A stretch of 6,124 bases of DNA from Pseudomonadota bacterium. Its GTDB lineage: Bacteria > Pseudomonadota > Gammaproteobacteria > Steroidobacterales > Steroidobacteraceae. The notes below the pieces were generated by a model that did not search any database, had not been told where the DNA came from, and worked only from the letters and a program-made list of their open reading frames with translations. Shown in pieces: positions 1 to 6,124 of the stretch (its first letter is position 1; each line of letters starts with the position of its first letter). The translations under genes were made by a program, and so were the position numbers. Location: contig JAKAZP010000008.1 in assembly GCA_021815905.1 (NCBI GenBank), forward strand, positions 1 through 6,124, given 5' to 3'.

Positions 1-848
1 AGGATGCCCGGACGGCCGCCGATCACTCCATCGCCGAAGCGCGGGGCCGCCCCATCGCGCACGGTGGCGACATCGCCCAGCCGGACCGGCACGCCGTTTC
101 GCGTCGCAAGCAACGCCTGCGACAGAGCCCGTGAGGTCGCGCCCGGCGCCTGCGCGCGCACCACGATGCGCTGCGAGCCGGTCTCGATGTAGCCGCCGCC
201 GATGAGCTCGGTGGCGCGGCGGGTGGCGCGCATCACCCCATCCAGGGTCAACCCGTCCGCCTCCAGCTTCTGAGGATCGACGATCACCTGGCGCTCACGC
301 TCGGCGCCGCCGTAGAGCATCACCTGCGCGACGCCGGGGACCGCGAGGATCTGCGGCTCGATTTCCCAGCGCGCGAGTCCGCGCAGCTCGACGGGCGTCA
401 GCCGGTCGCTCGTGAAGCCGAAGTGCTCCAGATACTGCATCGACGAGGAGAGCGGCGAGAGCAGCGGCGGACCCACACCGGCGGGCAGGATCGCCGCGGC
501 GCCCGCCAGGCGCTCCGTGACCACCTGACGCTGCCGATACGGATTGCCGCGGCGCTTGAACACCACGTAGATCGCCGACAGGCCCTGGATCGACTTCGAG
601 CGCACGGTCTCGACGCCATCGGTACCCGCCAGCAGCCCTTCCAGCGGTCGTGTGACCAGGGACTCGACCTGCTGCGCATCGAGCCCGGGCGCCTCGGTCT
701 GCACCGTGACGTGCGGCGGCGCGAAATTCGGGAACACGTCGAAGCGCGCATGCAGCAGCGCGCCGAAACTCAACACCCCGACCAGCAGCGACAGCGCGGC
801 GACGATGCGCGGGTGCGCGAGCGACGCGCGAACGACGGCGCTCAGCAT
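1..848 (-). CDS. CusA/CzcA-family RND efflux pump, N-terminal part (runs off the left edge)
   Basis: Inner-membrane proton-driven RND pump of the heavy-metal efflux (HME) class, which works with a periplasmic adaptor and an outer-membrane channel. 282 residues are visible of a family length of about 1,000-1,050. The start MLSAVVRASLAHPRIV leads into transmembrane helix 1 (about residues 14-32), followed by FDVFPNFAPPHVTVQTEAPG (36-55), the usual entry into the first porter subdomain. Further family marks are VESLVTRPLEG, the GLSAIYVVF strand, PLSSSMQYLEHFG, WEIEPQILAVPGVAQV and GGGYIETGSQRIVVRAQ. The transmembrane-4 charged motif and the metal-binding methionines lie outside the window, so the substrate cannot be read. 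The ATG shares its A with the adaptor's TGA (TGATG), with only a weak upstream AGGCGA, which suggests translational coupling. The frame stays open to base 1, so nothing indicates a broken gene. Family is confident; metal specificity is not. Confidence 0.93.
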   Translation of the reverse strand, partial: MLSAVVRASLAHPRIVAALSLLVGVLSFGALLHARFDVFPNFAPPHVTVQTEAPGLDAQQVESLVTRPLEGLLAGTDGVETVRSKSIQGLSAIYVVFKRRGNPYRQRQVVTERLAGAAAILPAGVGPPLLSPLSSSMQYLEHFGFTSDRLTPVELRGLARWEIEPQILAVPGVAQVMLYGGAERERQVIVDPQKLEADGLTLDGVMRATRRATELIGGGYIETGSQRIVVRAQAPGATSRALSQALLATRNGVPVRLGDVATVRDGAAPRFGDGVIGGRPGI

Positions 849-1816
849 CAGTCGGTGTCGCCTGAGAGTCTGCCCAGCCCCTGCATCGACCAGAGCGCGG
901 CCGCGCCGCGAACGACGATGCGATCATCGGCGTGGAGCCCGGCCACGAGCCAGCCCTTGCCCACCCGCTGCAGGAGCGTCACGGAAAGTGGCGCGAACGT
1001 CCGTGCGCCGCCCGGGGATCCGTCGGGCAGCAGCCGGTAGACGTAGGAGCCCCTGACGCCGTAGAGCAAGGCTCCATCGGGCACGACGCGCCCGTCGAAG
1101 TCGCTCCCTTCCAGCATCACGGGCAACTGCGCGCCCGGTCCGAGGCCTCGCGGGGGATGCGAGATCTGCAGCAGCAGGCCGACGCTCTGCAGGGGCGCCG
1201 CCGCCTGCGACAGAGGGCCGAGCACACGTGCGGGCACCTCGATGCCGTCGACATCGACCAGCGCCTCCTTCGGCATCGCCCCGAGGCTGTGGCGCCCCGG
1301 CAGATCGGCGCGAAGGAGCAGCTCACGACCCGCGGCGAGCTGTCCGATCAGGCTCGCACGCCGCGCCGCGCCGAGATGCGCGAGCGGGCCCCAGCTCAGC
1401 CGGAACTGCGCCTGCGCCTGGCGTACGCGAACCTGCGCCTGCGTCTCCATCGCCTCGGCCGCCTGCAGCGCCTTCAGCGACGTGTTGGCGCCGCGATACA
1501 GGCCCTCGAGTCGCGCGCTCTCCGCCGCGGCCGCCCGGGCGGCGGCCCGGGAGGAATCGAGCCGGCCTTGATCGGCCACCAGCTTCGCAGGGTCGAGGAC
1601 CCGCCCGTAGGCCTCGATGCGCTGCGGCAGCACGGCCCGAGGCGCCGCGGCAACCGCAATGCCGATCGCGCGCCGCTGTTCGGCGCTCAGCGTCGGCAGC
1701 GCAGTGCCCGCGCGAGCCGCGTCCGGCGGTTGAGCCCGGCTGATGTTGGCGGCGCGCCCGGGGGCGCACAGCAGCAGGGCCAAGGTCGGTGGCAGCAGGT
1801 ACTTCAGCGGCGTCAT
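848..1816 (-). CDS. Periplasmic adaptor (membrane-fusion) protein of an RND efflux system, short atypical form
   Basis: 322-residue periplasmic adaptor expected to bridge the downstream RND pump and an outer-membrane channel. A Sec signal peptide covers about residues 1-23 (MTPLKYLLPPTLALLLCAPG, then RAA). Residues 85-137 are Ala/Arg/Gln/Glu-rich and look like a short helical hairpin. Residues 155-235 (GQLAAGRELLLRADLP ... GLGPGAQLPVMLEG) read as the beta-barrel domain. Residues 242-316 (VVPDGALLYGVRGSYVYRL, then GKGWLVAGLHADDRIVVRG) read as the membrane-proximal domain. The lipoyl half-motifs expected on each side of the hairpin (a GxV...V..G..V..G..L pattern) are not recognisable. CzcB-like proteins are usually about 350-500 residues. 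The ATG at 1816 has GGAG seven bases upstream. An in-frame ATG at 1837 would add seven residues but has its GAGG directly against it. The open frame extends to 2191, but that part would be antisense to the outer-membrane gene. Identity rests on domain order and position. Confidence 0.85.
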   Translation of the reverse strand: MTPLKYLLPPTLALLLCAPGRAANISRAQPPDAARAGTALPTLSAEQRRAIGIAVAAAPRAVLPQRIEAYGRVLDPAKLVADQGRLDSSRAAARAAAAESARLEGLYRGANTSLKALQAAEAMETQAQVRVRQAQAQFRLSWGPLAHLGAARRASLIGQLAAGRELLLRADLPGRHSLGAMPKEALVDVDGIEVPARVLGPLSQAAAPLQSVGLLLQISHPPRGLGPGAQLPVMLEGSDFDGRVVPDGALLYGVRGSYVYRLLPDGSPGGARTFAPLSVTLLQRVGKGWLVAGLHADDRIVVRGAAALWSMQGLGRLSGDTD

Positions 1817-1823
1817 CGGCGGA

Positions 1824-1827
1824 CTCC
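1824..1827 (-). promoter_or_regulatory. Ribosome binding site (GGAG) of the adaptor gene
   Basis: Reading the minus strand, GGAG lies seven bases before the ATG at 1816. This spacing favours 1816 over the in-frame ATG at 1837, and the resulting protein begins directly with a good signal peptide. Confidence 0.6.
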
Positions 1828-1892
1828 GGCGCTGCATCCTCGGCGGCCGAAATCGCGCCCGAAGCCAACGGACGGCGCCGCGACATTCTGGT

Positions 1893-1922
1893 ATGACATC
1901 CCCCATCCCTCGACAGTATAGT
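1893..1922 (+). promoter_or_regulatory. Predicted sigma-70-type promoter for the outer-membrane factor gene
   Basis: ATGACA at 1893-1898 matches five of six bases of the -35 consensus TTGACA. TATAGT at 1917-1922 matches five of six bases of the -10 consensus TATAAT. The spacer is 18 bases. The stretch is markedly more A/T-rich than its surroundings and lies in the divergent intergenic region, about 65 bases before the likely ATG at 1989. Read by eye only; no transcription start is known. Confidence 0.55.
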
Positions 1923-1945
1923 TGCTGGATGCTCATCCGGGCGAA
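1915..1945 (-). promoter_or_regulatory. Possible divergent promoter for the adaptor-pump operon, overlapping the plus-strand -10 box
   Basis: On the minus strand TATACT (1920-1915) is a good -10 box, five of six consensus bases. The best -35 candidate is TTCGCC (1945-1940), only three of six, with a 19-base spacer. Long spacers with a weak -35 occur in promoters activated by MerR-type metal sensors, but no such regulator lies in the window. The -10 box shares four bases with the plus-strand -10 box, so polymerase could probably occupy only one direction at a time. The -10 is convincing as sequence; the -35 is weak. Confidence 0.35.
1927..1938. promoter_or_regulatory. Short palindrome GGATG-CT-CATCC, candidate operator
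   Basis: A perfect inverted repeat with 5-base arms and a 2-base centre. It lies just after the plus-strand -10 box and inside the spacer of the proposed minus-strand promoter. A protein bound here could affect both directions. Five-base arms are short enough to occur by chance, so this is a candidate only. Confidence 0.25.
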
Positions 1946-1948
1946 GTC

Positions 1949-1953
1949 GGAGG
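1949..1953 (+). promoter_or_regulatory. GGAGG ribosome-binding-like site bearing on the start of the outer-membrane factor
   Basis: This is the only strong Shine-Dalgarno-like sequence ahead of the outer-membrane gene. It lies 11 bases before an in-frame TTG at 1965 and 35 bases before the ATG at 1989. If used, translation would begin at TTG 1965 and add eight residues (LATGPVSR, first residue read as Met) before the signal peptide. The alternative start at ATG 1989 has no clear site of its own. The choice is unresolved. Confidence 0.35.
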
Positions 1954-1988
1954 TCGGATCGAGATTGGCCACCGGACCTGTCTCGCGC

Positions 1989-3410
1989 ATGACACATACC
2001 GCCCGCGGCTGTCTGATCCTGCTGTGCGCGGGCGCCCTCGCCGCCTGCGCCCATTTTCGCCCGAAGCCTCTGTCCGCGGCCGCGAGCATCGCAAGCTTCG
2101 ATTCGCGCTCGCTCGAGACGCCCGCCCTGCGCGCCTTTCTGAGCGCCAATCGCGTCGCGCCGCCGGCGCGGGGCGCGGCCTGGGACCTCAAGGCGCTGAC
2201 GCTCGCGGCTTTCTATTATCAGCCTACGCTCGCCGAAGCGCGTGAGCGGCTGCTCGCCGCGCAGGCGGCACGCCTCAGCGCGGGCGAGCGGCCGAACCCC
2301 TCGCTCTCGATCACTCCCGCTCACGATGCGGCCGTTCCGGGCGCGGTGAGCCCCTGGATCGTGCCGCTCTCCTTCGACTGGCCCATCGAGACCGCCGGAC
2401 GACGCGGCGACCGCCTCGCGCAGGCTCGGCATCTCGCCGCGGCCAGTCGCTGGGATCTCGTCGGCACGGTCTGGCGGGTGCGCGGCCGGGTCCGCGCGGC
2501 GCTCCTCGGGGTCTATGCCGCGCGCCACTCCGTTGCGCTTCTCGGGCGGGAAGAGTCGACGCGGCAGAAAGTCGTCCGTCTGCTCGAAGCTCAGTTCACG
2601 GCAGGGAATGTCTCGAGTTATGAAGTGGCGCAGGCGCGCATCGCGTTGAATCGCGCGACGCTCGAGCGAGAGGCCGCAGCGGGTGAGCTCCGGCAGTCGC
2701 TCATCGCCCTCGCAAGCGCCCTCGGAATGCCACCGCACGCTCTCGAGGGCATACGCCTCGCGTTCGGCGATCCGCGGGCTTTCCCCTCGCGGCTCACCCG
2801 GCCCGAGGTGCGGCAACGGGCCCTGCTCGCGCGCGCCGACGTCCGGGCGGCCCTCGAGCGTTACGCCGCGAGTCAGTCGGCCCTGCGGCTGCAGGTGGCG
2901 CGTCAGTGGCCTGACATTCATCTTGGACCCGGCTTCGCCTGGAACGCGCAGCTCGCGGATGACCAGCAATGGAAGCTCGGGCTTTCACTGCCGCTGCCCG
3001 TCCTCAATCACAATCAAGGTCCCATCGCTGAAGCCAGGGCGCGGCGCGCGCTCGCCGCCGCTCACTTCCTCACCGTGCAGGCCGCCGCCATCGGTCAGAT
3101 CGATGGAGCGCTCGCCGCGTACGACTCGGCCCGCGCGCAGCTCGCGACGGCTGACTCCCTCCTCGGCAGCCTCGAGCACGAGCTGCGCTCCATCGAGGCG
3201 CAGGTCACGGCCGGCGAGTTGCAACCGCTCGATGCGGACAACGCCCGCCTCGCCTACGAGGCCGGCGCGCGCAACCGGCTCGACGCGCTGGTGAGCGCGC
3301 AGCAGGCGCTGGGCCGACTCGAGGATGCCCTTCAAAGTCCGCTCACGCTGCCGGCCGCCACGGTCGACGCGGGTCGGCGCGCGAACGACGCGGGAGCCCC
3401 GGGACCCTGA
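1989..3410 (+). CDS. Outer-membrane efflux lipoprotein, TolC/CzcC-type (OEP family)
   Basis: 473-residue outer-membrane channel subunit that would form the exit duct of a tripartite efflux pump. The N-terminus MTHTARGCLILLCAGALAAC is a lipoprotein signal with lipobox LAAC and Cys20 as the lipidated residue. The two halves typical of the OEP family are visible. FTAGNVSSYEVAQARIALN starts near residue 203 and VTAGELQPLDADNARLAYEAG near residue 406, about 203 residues apart, each in a long Ala/Arg/Leu-rich helical stretch. RPNPSLSITP and WPDIHLGPGFAWN resemble the family's beta-barrel segments, and LGLSLPLPVLNHNQGPIAEARA is a characteristic OEP stretch. Length is normal for CzcC/CusC relatives. 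ATG 1989 is chosen because the signal peptide begins there; TTG 1965 is an alternative with a better ribosome site. The gene is divergent from adaptor and pump, and ABC exporter genes follow it on the same strand. Confidence 0.92.
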   Translation: MTHTARGCLILLCAGALAACAHFRPKPLSAAASIASFDSRSLETPALRAFLSANRVAPPARGAAWDLKALTLAAFYYQPTLAEARERLLAAQAARLSAGERPNPSLSITPAHDAAVPGAVSPWIVPLSFDWPIETAGRRGDRLAQARHLAAASRWDLVGTVWRVRGRVRAALLGVYAARHSVALLGREESTRQKVVRLLEAQFTAGNVSSYEVAQARIALNRATLEREAAAGELRQSLIALASALGMPPHALEGIRLAFGDPRAFPSRLTRPEVRQRALLARADVRAALERYAASQSALRLQVARQWPDIHLGPGFAWNAQLADDQQWKLGLSLPLPVLNHNQGPIAEARARRALAAAHFLTVQAAAIGQIDGALAAYDSARAQLATADSLLGSLEHELRSIEAQVTAGELQPLDADNARLAYEAGARNRLDALVSAQQALGRLEDALQSPLTLPAATVDAGRRANDAGAPGP

Positions 3411-3418
3411 GGCTCCCG
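3391..3418 (+). other. Inverted repeat (hairpin) spanning the stop codon of the outer-membrane factor
   Basis: CGGGAGCC (3391-3398) pairs perfectly with GGCTCCCG (3411-3418) around a 12-base loop that contains the TGA stop. An RNA stem of eight mostly G-C pairs would be stable. No run of T follows, so it is not a standard intrinsic terminator. It could act in partial termination or message stability between the channel gene and the ABC genes. Confidence 0.4.
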
Positions 3419-3469
3419 AGTCGCCGGCACGGACACCTCCGGCAGCTTCGATCTCCGCTCGTGCGGGCC

Positions 3470-3487
3470 GGCGGCGGCGGCGGCGGC
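3470..3487 (+). repeat. (GGC)6 trinucleotide run
   Basis: Six perfect GGC units in the spacer between channel and ATPase genes. Such runs can change length by slippage and are G-rich enough for a weak two-layer quadruplex on this strand. In DNA this GC-rich it may simply reflect composition. Confidence 0.7.
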
Positions 3488-3608
3488 CGATACGGGATTG
3501 TACGCATCGCAGGCGGACACCCCTCGAGGCAGACTGATGGCTGCGGTCGGCACTCGATCAGCGCACATCGGCTGCTCGCTCGAAAGCGTCGTCTGCCATG
3601 GCGTCGCG

Positions 3609-3614
3609 AAGAGG
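3609..3614 (+). promoter_or_regulatory. Ribosome binding site (AAGAGG) of the ABC ATPase gene
   Basis: AAGAGG lies nine bases before ATG 3624 and supports that start. The upstream in-frame ATG 3537 also has a GAGG at suitable distance, but the residues it would add look unlike an ABC ATPase N-terminus. Confidence 0.5.
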
Positions 3615-3623
3615 CCCGTGATC

Positions 3624-4346
3624 ATGAGCGCTGCGCGCATTCCCGAGCCAGTCATGCAGGTTCGAGGCCTCGGCAAGACCTACCGCCTGGGCGAGGTCGA
3701 AGTGACCGCGCTGCGCGGAATCGACCTGGAGTTGCAGGGCGGGGAGTTCGTCGTGATCCTCGGGGCCTCGGGCAGCGGCAAGTCGACGCTGCTCAACATA
3801 CTCGGGGGCCTCGACACCCCGACCGAGGGGGAGGTGCGCTACCGGGATCACGTCCTCTCCGGCGCCAATGACCGCGCCCTGACTCGCTATCGGCGCGAGC
3901 ACGTCGGCTTCGTGTTCCAGTTCTTCAATCTGCTGCCGAGTCTGACTGCGCTCGAAAACGTGGAGCTCGTCACCGAGATCGCCGCGAACGCGCTCTCGGC
4001 GCGCGAGATGCTCGAGCGCGTCGGACTCGCGGACCGGCTCCAGCATTTCCCGTCCCAGCTCTCGGGAGGCGAGCAACAGCGCGTCGCGATCGCCCGCGCC
4101 CTCGCCAAGCGCCCGGATGTGCTCTTTTGCGACGAGCCGACGGGCTCGCTCGATTACCCGACCGGCAAGCGGGTTCTTCAGGTGCTGGAGCAGGCCAATC
4201 GCGAGCTCGGAACGCTGGTCGTCGTCATCACTCACAACGCGGCCATCGCCGCAATGGCGAACCGCGTCGTGCGCCTGAGCAGCGGCTCCATCGCCGAAGT
4301 GCGGGTCAATCCCAGCCAGGCGTCCGCGGAGGCGATTTCCTGGTGA
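3624..4346 (+). CDS. ABC transporter ATP-binding protein, MacB/LolD (MacB-FtsX export) type
   Basis: 240-residue cytoplasmic ATPase that powers the FtsX-type permease encoded next. All nucleotide-binding motifs are present and intact: Walker [10 protein letters not shown] (47-55), Q-loop Gln99 in [18 protein letters not shown], signature LSGGEQQR (146-153), Walker [13 protein letters not shown] with catalytic Glu171, and H-loop His204 in ITHN. The [16 protein letters not shown] and DEPTGSLD segments place it in the LolD/MacB/DevA-like group rather than among importers. Cys169 in Walker B, where Ala is common in MacB/LolD, matches my recollection of ATPases paired with this long permease type. 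ATG 3624 has AAGAGG upstream; ATG 3537 would give 269 residues, while conserved sequence begins only near residue 10 ([11 protein letters not shown]). Its TGA overlaps the permease GTG, so one operon with coupled translation is likely. The exported substrate is unknown. Confidence 0.95.
   Translation: MSAARIPEPVMQVRGLGKTYRLGEVEVTALRGIDLELQGGEFVVILGASGSGKSTLLNILGGLDTPTEGEVRYRDHVLSGANDRALTRYRREHVGFVFQFFNLLPSLTALENVELVTEIAANALSAREMLERVGLADRLQHFPSQLSGGEQQRVAIARALAKRPDVLFCDEPTGSLDYPTGKRVLQVLEQANRELGTLVVVITHNAAIAAMANRVVRLSSGSIAEVRVNPSQASAEAISW
4328..4332 (+). promoter_or_regulatory. Ribosome binding site (GGAGG) that fixes the GTG start of the permease
   Basis: GGAGG lies inside the end of the ATPase gene, ten bases before the GTG at 4343. 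It supports GTG as the start, since the first in-frame ATG is 35 codons further on and inside the first membrane helix. Confidence 0.6.
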
Positions 4347-6124
4347 GTCGCCTGCATCGAGCGCTGTTGCGCGACCTCTGGCACCTGCGCGGGCAGGTGA
4401 TCGCGACGGCGCTGGTCGTGAGCGTCGGCATCGGCGCGTTCGTCACCATGCTGAGCACCTATCAGTCGTTGGTGAGGGCGCGCGCGGAGTATTACTCGAC
4501 CTATCGGTTCGCGGACGTGTTCGCCGGCCTGAAGCGCGCGCCGGACTCCCTGGCCGGCAGCCTGCGGCTCATTCCCGGAGTCGCGGACGTGCAGACCCGG
4601 GTGGCCGAGGACGTCCTGCTGAGCGTACCCGGGCTCGAGGAGCCGGCGAGCGCGCGGCTCATCTCGCTTCCGGGCGCCGGCTCGGAAAGTGAGAGTCTCA
4701 ATCGTCTCCACCTCGCCTCCGGCCGATATCCCGCGGCGCGCAGCCACGATGAGGTCGTGGCCAGCGAGACCTTCGCTCGCGCAAACGGCCTCAGCGTCGG
4801 AACCCGGATCGGAGCGATCCTCAACGGGCGATGGAAGCTGCTCCGGATCGTCGGACTCGCCTTCTCGCCCGAGTATGTCTACGAAGTCGGTCCGGGAATG
4901 GTCGTGCCGGACAACCGACGCTTCGGCGTCCTGTGGATGAATGCGGAAGGCCTCGCGAGCGCATTCAACATGAAGGGAGCCTTCGACGATGTGAGCCTGC
5001 TGCTCGTCCGAGGGGCCTCCTCGGGCGATGTGATCGACGCCGTCGACCGCCTGCTGGCCCCGTACGGAGGCTACAAGGCGTTCGACCGCGCCGATCAGCC
5101 ATCCAACCGGTTCCTGACCGACGAGCTCGGCGAGATCGAGGTGAGTGCAACGTATATTCCGGCCATCTTTCTCGCCGTCGCCGTATTCCTGGTCTATACG
5201 CTGCTCGCCAGGCTGATCACGGTGCAGCGCAGCCAGATCGCCCTGCTGAAGTCCTTCGGCTATTCCGACACGCGCATCGGACTGCATTACCTCGAGTTCG
5301 CGCTGCTCATCGTCGCTCTCGGCGTGATGGCAGGCCTCGCGCTCGGCGCCTATTTCGGCGAGGGCCTGATCGGGGTCTACCGGCAATATTTTCACTTTCC
5401 CGCGTTGCGGTACCGCCTCGGCCCCTCCCTCGTTCTCGTCGCGGTAGCGGTCGCGCTCGCCGCCGCCGTCGGGGGCTCGCTCACGGCGGTCCAGCGGGTC
5501 ATCCGGCTTGCGCCCGCCGAGGCGATGCGCCCGGCCCCGCCGCGAAGCTTTCGCCGAGGCGTGCTCGATCGGTCGGGCCTCATGCGCCGGCTCGATACGG
5601 TGACGAAAGCCATTCTGAGGAATCTCACCCGCCACCCGTGGCGGGCGGCGCTTTCCTTCCTCGGGATCGCGGCTGCCGTCGCGACCGTCGTCGTGGGGCG
5701 CTTCATGTTCGATGCCGTGAATGCGCTGATGACGGTGCACTTCGACGCCGCGGACCGCGCCGACGTCACGGTGACATTCAACGACATCCGCTCGCGGGGG
5801 GCGGCGACGAGTTTGAGGGAGCTGCCGGGCGTGCTGCGCGTCGAGCCCTTCCGTGCGATGCCGGCGCTGATTCGCGCCGGCCACCGGGAGGAGCGCGCAT
5901 CCATTCTCGCGTTGCCGCCGTCGGGCACGCTCCGCCAGCTGGTCGATGCCCGAAGAAGGCGGATCCCGCTGCCACCCGGGGGCCTGGTGTTGACCCGCAA
6001 GCTGGCACGGATGCTCGCGGTCCGCGAAGGCGATCACGTCCTCGTGGAGCAGCTCGACGGCCGACGAAGGCAGTTCACCACCTCCGTCGTCCGGCTCTCG
6101 GACGAACCGATCGGCGTGAGCGGC
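4343..6124 (+). CDS. FtsX-type ABC transporter permease, long two-repeat form (runs off the right edge)
   Basis: Inner-membrane permease of an ABC exporter; 594 residues are visible and the frame is open at the window end. Membrane helix 1 is near residues 17-37, followed by a large periplasmic domain (about 40-265, including [17 protein letters not shown] and [12 protein letters not shown]). Helices 2-4 are near 269-293, 317-340 and 359-384, with the FtsX-like cytoplasmic loop [23 protein letters not shown] between 2 and 3. The second repeat begins with helix 5 near 435-456 after [16 protein letters not shown], followed by a second periplasmic domain ([31 protein letters not shown]). From memory, full-length relatives have just under 800 residues, so about 200 residues and the last three helices should lie beyond the edge. 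GTG 4343 overlaps the ATPase stop (GTGA) and has GGAGG ten bases upstream. Such permeases commonly sit beside a HlyD-like adaptor gene. The substrate is unknown. Confidence 0.93.
   Translation, partial: MSRLHRALLRDLWHLRGQVIATALVVSVGIGAFVTMLSTYQSLVRARAEYYSTYRFADVFAGLKRAPDSLAGSLRLIPGVADVQTRVAEDVLLSVPGLEEPASARLISLPGAGSESESLNRLHLASGRYPAARSHDEVVASETFARANGLSVGTRIGAILNGRWKLLRIVGLAFSPEYVYEVGPGMVVPDNRRFGVLWMNAEGLASAFNMKGAFDDVSLLLVRGASSGDVIDAVDRLLAPYGGYKAFDRADQPSNRFLTDELGEIEVSATYIPAIFLAVAVFLVYTLLARLITVQRSQIALLKSFGYSDTRIGLHYLEFALLIVALGVMAGLALGAYFGEGLIGVYRQYFHFPALRYRLGPSLVLVAVAVALAAAVGGSLTAVQRVIRLAPAEAMRPAPPRSFRRGVLDRSGLMRRLDTVTKAILRNLTRHPWRAALSFLGIAAAVATVVVGRFMFDAVNALMTVHFDAADRADVTVTFNDIRSRGAATSLRELPGVLRVEPFRAMPALIRAGHREERASILALPPSGTLRQLVDARRRRIPLPPGGLVLTRKLARMLAVREGDHVLVEQLDGRRRQFTTSVVRLSDEPIGVSG

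Larger units (their letters stand above)
3411..3623 (+). other. Non-coding spacer between outer-membrane factor and ABC ATPase
   Basis: 213 bases with no convincing gene. It holds the right arm of the hairpin at the preceding stop, a (GGC)6 run, and an in-frame upstream ATG (3537) preceded by GAGG at 3526-3529 that could extend the ATPase by 29 residues. I found no convincing -35/-10 pair, so whether the ABC genes have their own promoter is open. The spacer is long compared with the overlaps elsewhere in the window. Confidence 0.5.

Noticed and set aside
1..848. Pump gene read as a pseudogene because no closed minus-strand frame fits it
   Set aside because: The frame is uninterrupted from ATG 848 to base 1 with conserved RND sequence throughout; it is simply cut by the window edge.
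932..1921. A 329-residue plus-strand open frame over the adaptor gene
   Set aside because: It is Arg/Gln/His-rich with no recognisable domain, and is antisense to a frame with a signal peptide and adaptor domains.
1743..1988. N-terminal extension of the outer-membrane factor up to 1743
   Set aside because: It overlaps the adaptor gene and the promoter, and would bury the lipoprotein signal peptide inside the protein. Only the short TTG 1965 alternative remains credible.
1817..2191. N-terminal extension of the adaptor up to 2191
   Set aside because: The extra 125 residues show no domain and run antisense to the outer-membrane gene, and the signal peptide begins at the ATG at 1816.
1323..2969. 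A 548-residue minus-strand open frame across the divergent region
   Set aside because: It is antisense to the outer-membrane factor and out of frame with the adaptor, its composition is low-complexity Arg/Gly/Ala, and it crosses the promoter region. It is a shadow of high-GC coding on both sides.
3391..3418. Intrinsic terminator after the outer-membrane factor
   Set aside because: The stem is good, but no T-tract follows it and the stop codon lies in the loop. It is kept only as a hairpin of unknown role.
3558..4235. A 225-residue minus-strand open frame over the ABC ATPase
   Set aside because: The plus strand carries every ABC ATPase motif in order, so the antisense frame is a coding shadow.
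4232..6037. A 601-residue open frame on the minus strand antisense to the permease
   Set aside because: It mirrors the codon pattern of the real permease in high-GC DNA, is rich in Arg/Asp/Glu/His/Gln with no domain I recognise, and lacks membrane segments. The plus-strand frame has clear FtsX features across the same bases.

Overview
The window is high-GC DNA, roughly two thirds G+C by eye, with tightly packed genes. It carries an RND pump with a periplasmic adaptor and an outer-membrane TolC-type lipoprotein, so it comes from a Gram-negative bacterium. The codon use and gene style fit a high-GC proteobacterium, possibly a gammaproteobacterium. I cannot name the genus from sequence alone. 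No RNA gene, insertion sequence, CRISPR array or phage gene was seen.

Layout. On the minus strand, reading leftward from about 1816, lie a short periplasmic adaptor (1816-848) and the N-terminal 282 residues of a CusA/CzcA-family RND pump (848-1, cut by the window edge). These two genes overlap by one base. On the plus strand, reading rightward from about 1989, lie an outer-membrane efflux lipoprotein of the TolC/CzcC type (1989-3410), a 213-base spacer, an ABC ATPase of the MacB/LolD type (3624-4346), and a long FtsX-type ABC permease (from 4343, open at the right edge). ATPase and permease overlap by four bases. The 172-base region between the two gene sets holds a compact divergent promoter whose two candidate -10 boxes overlap in AGTATAGT.

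How the genes may work together. Adaptor, pump and outer-membrane factor are the three parts of a CzcCBA/CusCBA-like efflux machine, but here the outer-membrane gene is divergent from the other two. The outer-membrane gene is followed in the same direction by an ABC exporter pair of a widespread but poorly characterised type that usually has a HlyD-like adaptor gene nearby. One reading is that a single outer-membrane channel serves both an RND pump and an ABC exporter. The substrate is not shown by the sequence. Heavy metals are the family default for the RND part, but this cannot be fixed from the part visible.

The most unusual protein is the 322-residue adaptor. It has a signal peptide, an apparent helical hairpin, a beta-barrel and a membrane-proximal domain, but I cannot find the two lipoyl (barrel-sandwich) half-motifs that such adaptors normally have.
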